Shown here: positions 18,657 to 27,862 of the stretch, piece after piece
Numbering within the stretch: the stretch's first letter is position 1
Layout: every line of letters starts with the position of its first letter
Assembly: GCA_002371615.1 (NCBI GenBank)
Contig: DFGA01000059.1
Coordinates: forward strand, 12,434-76,433
Length of the DNA: 64,000 nt
Reading direction: 5' to 3'
Source of the DNA: Lachnospiraceae bacterium UBA3762
Lineage (GTDB): Bacteria; Bacillota; Clostridia; Lachnospirales; Lachnospiraceae
Notes under the pieces: model-generated
What the model was told of the DNA's origin: nothing
The model's input: the letters and a program-made list of their open reading frames with translations, nothing else
Databases searched by the model: none
Made by a program: the position numbers and the translations under genes

Positions 18657-19556
18657 TTACCTCAATTTGTGACCAGCTAAAATCTTAATACCATCAACAT
18701 TATCATATTCTGTTATATGAAGAATGCCGTCTTTACATACAACATCAATGTATTCATCAGTTATCTCAGCTATCTGCCCATTTAGTCCAATATACTTCAG
18801 GTTGGGTTTGATATCTGCTCTCCATATAATGATTTTATGTTTCTGATCATACATTCCGAACGCCCCCGGAAATGGCTTTGAAACAGCCCTGATAAGTCTA
18901 TGAATGCCTTCGATATTATCATCCCAATCAATAATGCCATCCTCCGGAGTTCGCTTCAACAAATAAGTAGCTTCATCCTCATTCTGCTTCCAAGGGCTTA
19001 AAGTGCCGTTCATAATACTTCTTAAAACCCTTTTCGACAGAACGTACGCAGCATTTTCTATTTTTTTATATACGTCCTCAGCATAATCCGAATCTTCTAT
19101 AGTATACTCTTCTTGATCTAAGATATCACCACTGTCAACACCAGCATCAATAAAAAACATCGTACATTTAGTCTTATGTACTCCCAAAAGAACCTGCCAT
19201 ACATTTGCCGCTCGACCTCTCATCTTTGGTAGCGGTGTAGGGTGAAAGCCTACAACTCCTACATTTGCACAATCTATAATGTCCTTCCCTACTAATTGTG
19301 ACAAACCTATTACAAATATGTAGTCCGCAGACAAATTCTTAATGACGGTAATATTCTTAGTATCATTAATATTTTTAAATTTAGAATATGGAATCCCATG
19401 TTGTTCCGCAATTTTGTGTATCGGATAGTAGCCAGATACTCCTTCACTAAATTGCTCGTCTAGTGCAAATACATGATCGACTGGAAAACCGACTTCTATC
19501 ATTGCTTGCAGAACAACTCTGGTCGAACCTACGGCTCCAATTAATACTGACTTCAT
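18657..19556 (-). CDS. Sugar N-formyltransferase-like protein
   Basis: 299 residues of the methionyl-tRNA formyltransferase/ArnA-N superfamily. The core has the family's HPTPLPKMRGRA segment (His near residue 104) and FIDAGVDSGDILDQE with the catalytic-type Asp. The C-terminal domain has IDWDDNIEGIHRLIRAVSKPFPGAF as in ArnA and sugar formyltransferases, rather than a tRNA-binding domain. It would use N10-formyl-tetrahydrofolate to formylate an amino sugar. The ATG overlaps the upstream stop as ATGA. Context makes a sugar substrate far more likely than Met-tRNA. Confidence 0.8.
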   Translation of the reverse strand: MKSVLIGAVGSTRVVLQAMIEVGFPVDHVFALDEQFSEGVSGYYPIHKIAEQHGIPYSKFKNINDTKNITVIKNLSADYIFVIGLSQLVGKDIIDCANVGVVGFHPTPLPKMRGRAANVWQVLLGVHKTKCTMFFIDAGVDSGDILDQEEYTIEDSDYAEDVYKKIENAAYVLSKRVLRSIMNGTLSPWKQNEDEATYLLKRTPEDGIIDWDDNIEGIHRLIRAVSKPFPGAFGMYDQKHKIIIWRADIKPNLKYIGLNGQIAEITDEYIDVVCKDGILHITEYDNVDGIKILAGHKLR

Positions 19557-20881
19557 TGATTTCTACCACCATTTCCGATAAATTTGCTATTAGTCACTTC
19601 TCCAGGCTCATTAATACCCTTTCTAGTTATTACTGTTCTAATTGTCCACACAATGATTTTGACATCTAGCCAAAAAGATACTCTGTCAACATATTCTATA
19701 TCAAGCTCGAATTTTTTTTCCCACCCCAAACTATTCCTTACTGTTGACATAGCTAATCCGGTAATTCCTGGATATACTTCATGCCTTCTTCTCTGCTCAT
19801 CAGTATAGTACGGAAGATATTCAACTAAAAGCGGTCTAGGGCCTACTATTGACATATCACGGAAAAGCAAAACATTGAATAACACTTCCGGTATTTCATC
19901 CAGCGACGTGGATCTAAGTATTTTTCCAAATCTTGTAAGTCTTTCACTATCGGGGAGAAGATTTCCTTCTGAATCCTTCTTATCCGTCATTGTTCTGAAC
20001 TTATATAGCTTAAATATTTTTTCTTTACCGGTTTTAGGATCAATTTTGCCAGGACGTTCCTGTACAAAAAGCACCGGTGAGCCAAGGTTAACCCTAACAA
20101 GCACAGCAACGATAATATATAGCCACCAAAACAATAATACGAAAACAAATGCCAATATGACATCCAAAAATCTTTTTACATACAACACATACAGGCTGCG
20201 CGAAGAAGGCTTACGATCCCTTTTTCTCTGGCGGAATTTAACAAAGCTGACGGATCGATCATTATTTGATCTATTTTCCCATTTATACTTAGAAAGCGGC
20301 ATAGGATTTATTTTTTTACTCCAATGGTCATACAAATGATCAATTCCCCTATAATAGTCGCGATAAGGATTCAATTCCAATTCCTGAACTACAGGATTAT
20401 TAACAGCAATAAAAAACCTGTATCCCATTAAGTCACTTATCGTTTCAATCCTTAATACTCCAGCATTTACCAATGTTGCAATACCCTCAAGATGAACAAG
20501 GTAATTCACGAGGTTCTGTCGCTCGGATTTCTCTACATCAAACCGCTCTCTCAATCCTTTCATAGCATTTTCTATGGCACTATAAGTTGCCTTATTTAGA
20601 ACCAAGTAATTGAACTTCTCAAGTATATGCTCTACCTCTGCCATTTTATCATCAGTCAGAAATTGATTATTCAACTCCATAATAAACTGCGCTTCATTAA
20701 TCTTACAGTTATGATGATACTCAACCCAAAATGCCACACCAGAAATAATGGCTAATACAGTAATAACCGTCTCCGAGGCAGTTGATGGGGTAAAATACTT
20801 CATAACAAAATAGACCGAGACGAATACTATAGTCGCAATAAACATAATATAATATGGCTTATGTCTTTTAAATCGCGTCAA
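19553..20881 (-). CDS. Initiating phosphoglycosyl transferase with extra N-terminal domain
   Basis: 442 residues. The start is TTG 20879-20881, preceded by GGAGG. Two hydrophobic helices (about residues 11-50) and a helical region of about 150 residues (NEAQFIMELNNQF, NYLVHLEGIATLVNAGVLR), reminiscent of DUF4760, come first. The bacterial sugar transferase domain fills residues 228-442: the membrane re-entrant helix, YKFRTM, SLDEIPEVLFNVLL, SIVGPRPLL. It transfers a sugar-phosphate to undecaprenyl phosphate and so begins the repeat unit. It is the first intact gene of the cluster in transcription order here. The N-terminal part differs from WbaP or WcaJ and may be regulatory. Confidence 0.85.
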   Translation of the reverse strand: MTRFKRHKPYYIMFIATIVFVSVYFVMKYFTPSTASETVITVLAIISGVAFWVEYHHNCKINEAQFIMELNNQFLTDDKMAEVEHILEKFNYLVLNKATYSAIENAMKGLRERFDVEKSERQNLVNYLVHLEGIATLVNAGVLRIETISDLMGYRFFIAVNNPVVQELELNPYRDYYRGIDHLYDHWSKKINPMPLSKYKWENRSNNDRSVSFVKFRQRKRDRKPSSRSLYVLYVKRFLDVILAFVFVLLFWWLYIIVAVLVRVNLGSPVLFVQERPGKIDPKTGKEKIFKLYKFRTMTDKKDSEGNLLPDSERLTRFGKILRSTSLDEIPEVLFNVLLFRDMSIVGPRPLLVEYLPYYTDEQRRRHEVYPGITGLAMSTVRNSLGWEKKFELDIEYVDRVSFWLDVKIIVWTIRTVITRKGINEPGEVTNSKFIGNGGRNQ

Positions 20882-20939
20882 TTATATCCTCCAAGTTCCT
20901 GCTTTTCTAACAATTTTTGTTTTTAATACTAATCACAGA

Positions 20940-21205
20940 TTATAATTCATGAAGCATTACAGATACCTCTTGCATCATGGCATCGCCAACTTTACCCATG
21001 ATACTTATTGAATCGAGATACACATTAAGATCGAACTCCTCTATAAGAACTTCATAGATTATTTCATTAATAGCTGCCAATCATTTCTGTCCACTCATTT
21101 AGTAGTACTCAGCACAGCATTTATGGAGATAACGAATCAAATCTGCTTCTATAGTTTTCTTTTAAGTCCTATCAGAAATAGTACCGTTAAGTAGCCACTT
21201 AATTA
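20940..21205 (-). pseudogene. Decayed small gene of unknown family
   Basis: The 330-base gap between the sugar transferase and the next gene holds one minus-strand frame that stays protein-like over about 85 codons but has three internal stops (TAA, TAA, TGA). Readable pieces are VIIKWLLNGTISDRT, then IEADLIRYLHKCCAEYY, then INEIIYEVLIEEFDLNVYLD and a GDAMMQEVSVMLHEL end at TAA 20940-20942. A 46-codon TTG-started piece (20940-21080) is intact but has no good ribosome site. Not recognised; most likely a dead gene. Confidence 0.4.
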
Positions 21206-21208
21206 TTA

Positions 21209-21826
21209 CTACAGTATAATTCGAATGAATTTATTTCTTTTCCAATTAAACAAATACCCTCTATAGTCAAACCTGTCATAATCTGATTTTCCAGTCTTGT
21301 GATTGCATCCGTTTCCTAGAACGAGAAGGTATTCTTCCTCATTACATCCAACAGTAAATGCTGCAATCTTCTGCATCCACTTCGCGACAAAATCCAATTT
21401 ACATTGCTCTATTTCTTCTCTTTCATCGCTGTAATTATATGCAATTACTACCTTTAACGGACACTTAACATGAATTAGCTTAGCTATCTCGTCAGTCCAA
21501 TCCGTCTTGGAGTTCTCATGCTCCACTGCAACCTTAAGATCCCAAAGATGTGCATTAAGTCCTATATTCTCTCTATCCGCATCATCCTTCATTATTCTAT
21601 AGTTGCTTACCCAGCCAACCGAATCTATCCTGAAGTATTCATTTTGGTGTGTATAATGAATCCCGTTATCAACATAATCATCAATGATTCCATTAATAAT
21701 CCTTGTAACTGCCGGAGTAAAATCGGAGTTACTCTTATATTTCTCGAATAGGGTCCTGCCGTCATCACATATTAAGTCTTCTCTGGTCCTCTTTGTGAAC
21801 TCTTTATAGAAATCAATTGCAGTCAT
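21209..21826 (-). CDS. PD-(D/E)XK-like protein of unknown function
   Basis: 205 residues, no signal peptide or membrane segment. The middle (LWDLKVAVEHENSKTDWTDE, then KCPLKVVIAYNY) has the strand - E-x-E/N-x-K - helix - strand order seen in restriction-endonuclease-like PD-(D/E)XK folds. Its ATG follows the TAA of the Wzz-like gene with no gap, and a GAGG inside the end of that gene is its ribosome site, so it is translationally coupled. A nuclease-like protein behind a chain-length regulator is unexpected. No specific family is recognised; catalytic activity is unproven. Confidence 0.55.
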   Translation of the reverse strand: MTAIDFYKEFTKRTREDLICDDGRTLFEKYKSNSDFTPAVTRIINGIIDDYVDNGIHYTHQNEYFRIDSVGWVSNYRIMKDDADRENIGLNAHLWDLKVAVEHENSKTDWTDEIAKLIHVKCPLKVVIAYNYSDEREEIEQCKLDFVAKWMQKIAAFTVGCNEEEYLLVLGNGCNHKTGKSDYDRFDYRGYLFNWKRNKFIRIIL

Positions 21827-23305
21827 TTATGCCTCAATATATTCAGAGCCGATAATGTTTGCGTTATATTCTCTCAATTTGAAGTACACCAATGACAGAT
21901 CACGCCACCTGGTCTCATTTCCGAGAAGCAGGATGATCACATTGCCAATACCTGTATACTCCGAATCCCTTACCTTGTCGGCTCCTTCGCTAATGTTGAG
22001 AACAGAAGCTTTGATATTACGTGTCTCAAGATCGCTTATCTGCTGCCCAGTTATATTCTCTGTCCGGTCTGTAAGTTTTCCGACAGAGAGGATCGTCACA
22101 TTGTCGCAATCAGCAAACTTAAGGCCTGCCTCAAGATCATCCGTTAGCGATGTAATATCCTTTCCTTTCCTTGTCCTGAACCCATAAACCTTTTTGTCGT
22201 GGAGGAAGGTCTGAAGCCACCCTTTATACGGATACTCATATATTCCACCAAAATTTCGTACACCCGAAACATTTTCCAGGTCACTCTCTTCCCTTACAAT
22301 CCTGATAAATATGAAGTATGCCATGTAGGCGCAGGCATATATGAATACACCGATAATAAAGCCGAGAATTACATATTTGACACTAAATCCGGCCGTTGTG
22401 CCTCCTCCCGTTGCGGATGCCTCCGCTTCCGGGTTTTGCTCAGTTTCTGCAAGTTTCGACTCAAGTGCATTTAGATAGGATTCGGTGTTGTATTCACCTG
22501 CTTTATCGGCTATGATCTCCTCGACTATCGCCTGTCTTTCTTTCGTAAGCGCTGTAAATGTTTTATCATACAGTGCTTTTGCGGTAACTATCTCTGCAAC
22601 CCTTTTGTTTCTTGCCTTTATAAGTTCAACATCATTACCTCTTTTTGCTATAGACGAAACCGGTTCTATAGTGTTAGGACCTGCAGCGCCTGATATCTTG
22701 TCGCGGTATATATCTACTGCGCCCGTAAGAGTTTTGTTCCATTCGTTAGTATCGGTTCCTTCCGGAAGCGTAACGCTTACTGATAGTATACCGTATGTCG
22801 GATCCTGCACTGTATTGTCAGCGACAGCACTGACAATCATGATATCTCTTAAAGAGTCAGTATCTACATCCTTATAGAGACTCTTTGCAAGAGTGGTATT
22901 AAAATCCGTATCATTCACTATGTTTGCGTATAGCTGAACCATTGTATACAGGTTCTCTCCCGGATCAGCGGATTCGAATCTGTAGAGGCTAGTTACGGTA
23001 ACACAGTCACTGTAATCGACCTTCTTGAGCAGACTCCTGTCATATGACTCCTTCAGAACGATATAATCAGTATACTGGGTCAATGCGGTTCCTATTGCCG
23101 AATAGTCATCGCTTGCCACTTGTTTTTCCTCGGTTGTCTGAGGCTGCGCCTGAACAGCCGTTGCTGCTGATCTGATATACATAACAAGGGAGAACACTAT
23201 TGCGCAGCATATGCCTGCTGCAAGCAACCCTCTCCACTGTTCCAGGAGTCTTAAGAATATATCAATAAGATCTATTTCCTGTTCATTGAATCTTTCCTTG
23301 TCCAT
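21827..23305 (-). CDS. Wzz/polysaccharide co-polymerase (chain-length determinant)
   Basis: 492 residues with the Wzz layout. A cytoplasmic N-terminus (NEQEIDLIDIFLRLLEQWRG) precedes membrane helix 1 (about residues 32-50), then a long extracellular helical region, then helix 2 (about residues 312-335). A cytoplasmic C-terminal domain of about 150 residues has SVGKLTDRTENITGQQ, resembling a degenerate BY-kinase without a clear Walker A loop. It should set polymer length with the Wzy-like polymerase. It lies 29 bases after the AAA-ATPase gene. Ends in SEYIEA. Confidence 0.8.
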   Translation of the reverse strand: MDKERFNEQEIDLIDIFLRLLEQWRGLLAAGICCAIVFSLVMYIRSAATAVQAQPQTTEEKQVASDDYSAIGTALTQYTDYIVLKESYDRSLLKKVDYSDCVTVTSLYRFESADPGENLYTMVQLYANIVNDTDFNTTLAKSLYKDVDTDSLRDIMIVSAVADNTVQDPTYGILSVSVTLPEGTDTNEWNKTLTGAVDIYRDKISGAAGPNTIEPVSSIAKRGNDVELIKARNKRVAEIVTAKALYDKTFTALTKERQAIVEEIIADKAGEYNTESYLNALESKLAETEQNPEAEASATGGGTTAGFSVKYVILGFIIGVFIYACAYMAYFIFIRIVREESDLENVSGVRNFGGIYEYPYKGWLQTFLHDKKVYGFRTRKGKDITSLTDDLEAGLKFADCDNVTILSVGKLTDRTENITGQQISDLETRNIKASVLNISEGADKVRDSEYTGIGNVIILLLGNETRWRDLSLVYFKLREYNANIIGSEYIEA

Positions 23306-23334
23306 ACGATTATTGCCCTTTCACTTCGTATTTC

Positions 23335-24921
23335 TCACACAGTACCTTCATATAACAGTTTATCGCCGATATGTACCTGTTTGACACCGGTTTCTTTTTT
23401 CTTGTTGAAGTTAAAACTTAACATATATCCCGTGGTTAATCCAAAATAATCAAGGTATTCGCTTATCTGCTTCCCACCTTCTGCATTATATCTCTCACCT
23501 CTCCATATTTTGAGTTCTATAACATACCGTTGACCTAAGTAGTCGATGATCACATCTGTCCTTTTCTGATCCCTTGTCTGAGCTTCGATGTAGTAATTTC
23601 CGGTGCCGTTAATGATCGGCTTCAGATAAAGCAGGAAGTGCTCTCTTCCGTCCTTTTCTTTAAATCTATCTTCAAGGGATCCAAAGACTTCATGATACGT
23701 ATCGATAAATCCTGTTAATATCCGTCGTACATTTAGTTTACCATCTTCTATGAAGATATTCTTTGCCAGTTCACCCTCCCTGGAAAAAACATTCTGTTTT
23801 AGCTCCTCATCCGATAAGAAAAGGTTATAAAGCATTGTTTCAAATATTCGGTTGGCAATCCTTACAGTATTATGGTCATTTCTTATCAGGCCATACATCT
23901 GCATTTGAACAATAGCATCCTGCTGCGCATTATAAGTCAGCTTGGTCCCCTCCATCAGAATACTGCGGACCGATGCTTTAAGTTCAGGATAATAATCCAG
24001 ATTTTTAGTAAGAGACTGAAAAAGTGTATTGTTTTCTGCGAGTATCAGCTTAACAGCTTCATCAATACCTCTATTACTCCAGGTTTCCCCGGAATCCATC
24101 GTCCTGCCAACTTCCTCATCCAGCAACTGGCATATACGGCTGACCAGAAAAGGATAACCATTAGTGTATTCACGAATGGACTTGGCAATGGCTGCTGTAT
24201 TCATACCGGTATGATGGTCTGCCTCATACTCATCAAGCATACCTTTAATTCCGGCTTCCGAAAGGCTCATATCTATATCAAAATCAGCAGCTATGTTCCA
24301 CGGACTGTTGACCTTATGTTCGTCTTCCGGTCGAATTTTGGTCTTTAGATGTTTCACATCAGTTACTCCGGCAAGGATGACCGATTGAAAAGTGCTGATT
24401 CCTTTAGTGTCTCTGTTAATATAATTATCGCGAAGCTGTGCAAGAAAATCCAAAAACACCTGGTTATTTGTTGCGGAATCAACTTCATCAATTATTAGTA
24501 CAATCGGTTTGCTTGACTCTTCGCACCAATTCAAAATAAAGTCAAAGAGATCACCCAATTTCTGGTTTTCTCCCATCTCCCCAAATAGTACATCTACATT
24601 TTCCAGTATTTCCTTCGGGACTGTTGATTCCCTGCGCAACTCTCTCCTAAGCAGCCTGCAAAACTCCTTTACAAACGACTGCTCATCTTCAAACCCGGCC
24701 TCACCGATTCCCTCAAAACTTGTACTAATGACAACATATTGCGTCGTCAACGCATTACTAAGTGCTGTAAGTGTCGTTGTCTTTCCATACTGCCTGGCTC
24801 GATTAACTGTAAAGTACTTACCATCATCCACAAGCTTCTTAATCTCTGCCACTCTTTCGGTAAGATCTACCATATAGTGCTTTTCAGGGATACAAACGGC
24901 AGTAGTATTAAACTTCTTCAT
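23335..24921 (-). CDS. AAA-ATPase with C-terminal PD-(D/E)XK nuclease domain
   Basis: 528 residues of the AAA-ATPase-like/DUF1703 family. The N-terminus has the usual DLTERVAEIKKLVDDGKYF then NRARQYGKTTTL (Walker A near residue 45) and VLIIDEVDSA (Walker B near residue 140). The C-terminus (residues 430-528) has TDVIIDYLGQRYVIELKIW, a PD-(D/E)XK active-site pattern. This family is abundant in gut anaerobes, often in many copies; its role is unknown. It has its own promoter (24984-25012), so it is probably a cargo gene inserted in the polysaccharide cluster. Confidence 0.85.
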   Translation of the reverse strand: MKKFNTTAVCIPEKHYMVDLTERVAEIKKLVDDGKYFTVNRARQYGKTTTLTALSNALTTQYVVISTSFEGIGEAGFEDEQSFVKEFCRLLRRELRRESTVPKEILENVDVLFGEMGENQKLGDLFDFILNWCEESSKPIVLIIDEVDSATNNQVFLDFLAQLRDNYINRDTKGISTFQSVILAGVTDVKHLKTKIRPEDEHKVNSPWNIAADFDIDMSLSEAGIKGMLDEYEADHHTGMNTAAIAKSIREYTNGYPFLVSRICQLLDEEVGRTMDSGETWSNRGIDEAVKLILAENNTLFQSLTKNLDYYPELKASVRSILMEGTKLTYNAQQDAIVQMQMYGLIRNDHNTVRIANRIFETMLYNLFLSDEELKQNVFSREGELAKNIFIEDGKLNVRRILTGFIDTYHEVFGSLEDRFKEKDGREHFLLYLKPIINGTGNYYIEAQTRDQKRTDVIIDYLGQRYVIELKIWRGERYNAEGGKQISEYLDYFGLTTGYMLSFNFNKKKETGVKQVHIGDKLLYEGTV

Positions 24922-24983
24922 TGTATTCTCACGCCTCTATATATTCAGAACAATAAAACCTGCCAGTAAACACATTCTGTGTA

Positions 24984-25012
24984 ATTCTACCATAAAGAGG
25001 CTGTTGTCTCAA
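24984..25012 (-). promoter_or_regulatory. Sigma-A-type promoter of the AAA-ATPase gene
   Basis: On the minus strand TTGAGA (25007-25012), a 17-base spacer, then TAGAAT (24984-24989). It sits in the gap between the CapF-like gene and the ATPase start at 24921. Confidence 0.6.
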
Positions 25013-25028
25013 CAAATTCCCGAAATTC

Positions 25029-26228
25029 TCACACCGGCTCATGGAATGTATCCGGATGCTCCTGGTCAAACAGCTCATTAGCCCACATCAGTGTTACAAG
25101 GTTTTCTGTATCGGACAGGTTGATGATATTATGGGTATATCCGGGAAGCATATGAACTGCCTGTATTTTATCTCCGCTGACTTCGAACTCGATCACTTCT
25201 TCGCTCCCTATCCGTCTCTCCTGAATGAGACCATGCCCGGATACAACTATGAAGAATTCCCACTTGCTGTTATGCCAGTGCTGGCCTTTCGTGATGCCGG
25301 GTTTACTGATATTAACTGAAAACTGCCCGTGGTCGGCCGTTTTCAGAAGTTCCGTAAACGATCCCCTCTCATCCGTATTCATCTTGAGGTCAAACGCCAC
25401 CTTGTCCTTCGGAAGATAACTAAGATACATCGAATACAGTTTCTTTTCAAAGGATCCCTTCGGGATCGCCGGCATTATGAGGTTATCGGGCTGGTCATGA
25501 AATACATGCAGCAGATCAACTATTTCTCCGAGTGTAGCCTTGTATGTTACGGGGGCACCGCAATATTTCCCGTCATCGCACCAAATGGTGGTAAGGCCGT
25601 CATATTCGCAGTGATGCTCTTTTCCCTCTATCGCATCGTACATCTCCTCGATCAGATCATCAATGAACAGCATCTCCAGTTCTACAGACGGATCATTTAC
25701 CGTAATAGGCAGATCATTGGCGATATTATTACAGAACGTTCCAACTGCGCTGTTATAGTTCGGTCTGACCCACTTCCCGACAAGGTTTGGGAATCTGTAC
25801 ACGAGAACCCTTACTCCGGTCTCCTTCCCGTACTCAAAGAACAGATCCTCTCCGGCCTTCTTGCTAAGGCCGTATTCCGATGTTCCAAATCTCCCTGCAA
25901 GTGTGGCCTGCAGACTGCTTGATAACATTACAGGGGCTTTGTTGCCATGTTTCTTAAGTGTATCCAGAAGCGTTGAGGCAAATCCGAAGTTACCTTTTTG
26001 GAACTCTTCGGGATCTTTGGGACGGTTCACCCCGGCAAGATTAAACACGAAGTCAGCCTTCGCACAGTACTCGTCCAGTTCCTCGGGTGTTGAATTGATA
26101 TCATATTCATATATCTCATCAATATAGATATTGGGCCGGGTCTTATTCTTCCCGTCACGGATGGTCTTTAGATTCTCTGTTAAGTTGCGGCCTACAAACC
26201 CTGCCGCACCGGTGATCAGTATGTTCAA
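25029..26228 (-). CDS. capF: CapF/WbjC-like epimerase-reductase with cupin domain
   Basis: 399 residues. An N-terminal short-chain dehydrogenase has ITGAAGFVGRNL (residues 5-16) and YGLSKKAGEDLFF with the Tyr-x3-Lys pair near residue 120. The C-terminal cupin (about residues 285-395) has GQHWHNSKWEFFIVVSGHG, supplying zinc ligands. This pairing is CapF/WbjC, which reduces the 4-keto intermediate on the way to UDP-L-FucNAc. CapF needs CapE and CapG partners; neither is in the window. The start is TTG 26226-26228 with AAAGGA 8 bases upstream. It is slightly longer than typical CapF (about 370). Confidence 0.85.
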   Translation of the reverse strand: MNILITGAAGFVGRNLTENLKTIRDGKNKTRPNIYIDEIYEYDINSTPEELDEYCAKADFVFNLAGVNRPKDPEEFQKGNFGFASTLLDTLKKHGNKAPVMLSSSLQATLAGRFGTSEYGLSKKAGEDLFFEYGKETGVRVLVYRFPNLVGKWVRPNYNSAVGTFCNNIANDLPITVNDPSVELEMLFIDDLIEEMYDAIEGKEHHCEYDGLTTIWCDDGKYCGAPVTYKATLGEIVDLLHVFHDQPDNLIMPAIPKGSFEKKLYSMYLSYLPKDKVAFDLKMNTDERGSFTELLKTADHGQFSVNISKPGITKGQHWHNSKWEFFIVVSGHGLIQERRIGSEEVIEFEVSGDKIQAVHMLPGYTHNIINLSDTENLVTLMWANELFDQEHPDTFHEPV

Positions 26229-26272
26229 TTTGTATGTCCTTTCTGCTAATCTATAGTGTAATATCCGGCTTG

Positions 26273-27856
26273 TTATCTTGCGTAGAATACCACTTCATAC
26301 GGCATGTTGCCGAGCTGCAGATCAAGCCTGTCGATAAGCCTGTAGCCGTTTTGTTCACAGAACTGCTCGTCAAAGATGTTACTGTCTGCAGATACATCAA
26401 ATGTGATGAGGGAATACTGATGTTCCTGCGCTTTATCAATGATACTCTGTCTGTATTTAAGATTCTGGTCAACAAGCGGCTGCATGTAGGGGAGATATTC
26501 GGTAGGAATTCCGGTACTTTCTATCGCATTTACCGTATTTACGCTAACCTCACCTTCGTGTCCGCACAGCCACTGCCCGTTTCCTCTTATAAATCCGTCA
26601 TAAGCAAGACTTCTGGAATAATAGATGTCTCCATCCGCGCTGTATTGCTGTGTATATCCATATGCCTTCTGCCAGTTGGCGATCTCTTCTTCCGTAAGGA
26701 TGTGGAGTGGGAGTCTTCCGAATCCAAAATACAGGGTAAATATAATTACCAACACGTAAGCTGATATAAATATGATATTTCCCGTATCTGGTAGCATTCG
26801 TTCTATGCATACAAGTGCCACTACGGAAACAGCGGGCATCCATAATTGCAGGAAATAAGTGATAAGTGCCCCATCATTTCTTCCTATAACAAACAGAGGA
26901 ATGAGCATCACAACAGAAGTCACAACAGATAGTGCTAGCGGATCATTTTCCTTTATCTTAAGGCTCTTTAAGCTGATATTACTCTTGCGAAACTTCCTGA
27001 TTCCCATAAATGCCGCAACAACAATTACCGCAAACAGTGCTGCAAATGAGAACACAAGATAATCAAGCTGTTCGAAAAATGTTGACAGTCTGAATCCACC
27101 ACCTAGGCCTGCACCAAGATATGTAAATACTATCGTCTTCATCCAGTAAAGCGGCCATTCCGCTGTTATGATCACAGCTACGGCTGCATTTATCGCAAAA
27201 GTATATATAAAGAGCCGTATTGCGTCCTTTACAGAATACAGGAGCATATATATGAATACCGGTACGGCAGCGAATATAAAGTACTGCTTGGTATAGAAGC
27301 ACAGTGTGATACCGATGGCGCTCCATACAGGCTTGTTCTTGATCCTGTCAGATGATGCGGCGTATATAGTCAGTAAGTAAAGAAGAAGTCCCAGATCATC
27401 GGGCGCAGCCGATATGTACCCGTACCTCCAATGGCAGAACATGAACATAAGCCCGGTAAGGACAGGTGCCACTGTTGTTCTCGCGCATTTCGCCGTGACC
27501 GCGTATCCTATAACGCCGGAGGCCAGGATGCTCAGAAGTGATATAACAAAATGTGCCGTAACCGCTCCGCATCCCGTGATTTTTGCTATTGCTGCAGCCA
27601 CAAGGCTGTTTATGAACGGATAATCGTAGTTAACCCCGGGGACCTCTCTCTCAAGTGATGCCGGTGTGTAGGGACTGTATCCTTCAAGAAACGTGTTGGT
27701 CAGTGCTACATTTGCAGGCTCTAATATCTCTTTCGGATAAGGAAGTGCCAGTACCCCCGCATATATGATTCTGAATACAAAAAACACGGCAGTTACGAGA
27801 ACTGCCAGTGTTATTAGTTTATATATGATTTTTTCTTCTTTGAAAAGATTCAGCAT
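26273..27856 (-). CDS. GT-C type membrane glycosyltransferase-like protein
   Basis: 527 residues with about eleven hydrophobic segments and a C-terminal soluble domain (from about residue 410). The first loop has NTFLEGYSPYTP and GVNYDYPFINSLVAAAIA, an arrangement like the acidic first loop of GT39/GT87-type GT-C enzymes that use polyprenyl-phosphate sugars outside the membrane. FCHWRYGYISAAPDDLGLLL is a further conserved-looking loop. Upstream is a secreted repeat protein, 6 bases away. It could decorate a surface glycan or protein. Donor is unknown. Confidence 0.6.
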   Translation of the reverse strand: MLNLFKEEKIIYKLITLAVLVTAVFFVFRIIYAGVLALPYPKEILEPANVALTNTFLEGYSPYTPASLEREVPGVNYDYPFINSLVAAAIAKITGCGAVTAHFVISLLSILASGVIGYAVTAKCARTTVAPVLTGLMFMFCHWRYGYISAAPDDLGLLLYLLTIYAASSDRIKNKPVWSAIGITLCFYTKQYFIFAAVPVFIYMLLYSVKDAIRLFIYTFAINAAVAVIITAEWPLYWMKTIVFTYLGAGLGGGFRLSTFFEQLDYLVFSFAALFAVIVVAAFMGIRKFRKSNISLKSLKIKENDPLALSVVTSVVMLIPLFVIGRNDGALITYFLQLWMPAVSVVALVCIERMLPDTGNIIFISAYVLVIIFTLYFGFGRLPLHILTEEEIANWQKAYGYTQQYSADGDIYYSRSLAYDGFIRGNGQWLCGHEGEVSVNTVNAIESTGIPTEYLPYMQPLVDQNLKYRQSIIDKAQEHQYSLITFDVSADSNIFDEQFCEQNGYRLIDRLDLQLGNMPYEVVFYAR

Positions 27857-27862
27857 TACGTA

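Noticed and set aside
23335..24921. AAA-ATPase with nuclease domain as an antiphage system
   Set aside because: The family is widespread and multicopy in gut anaerobes with no proven defence role, and no other defence genes are adjacent.
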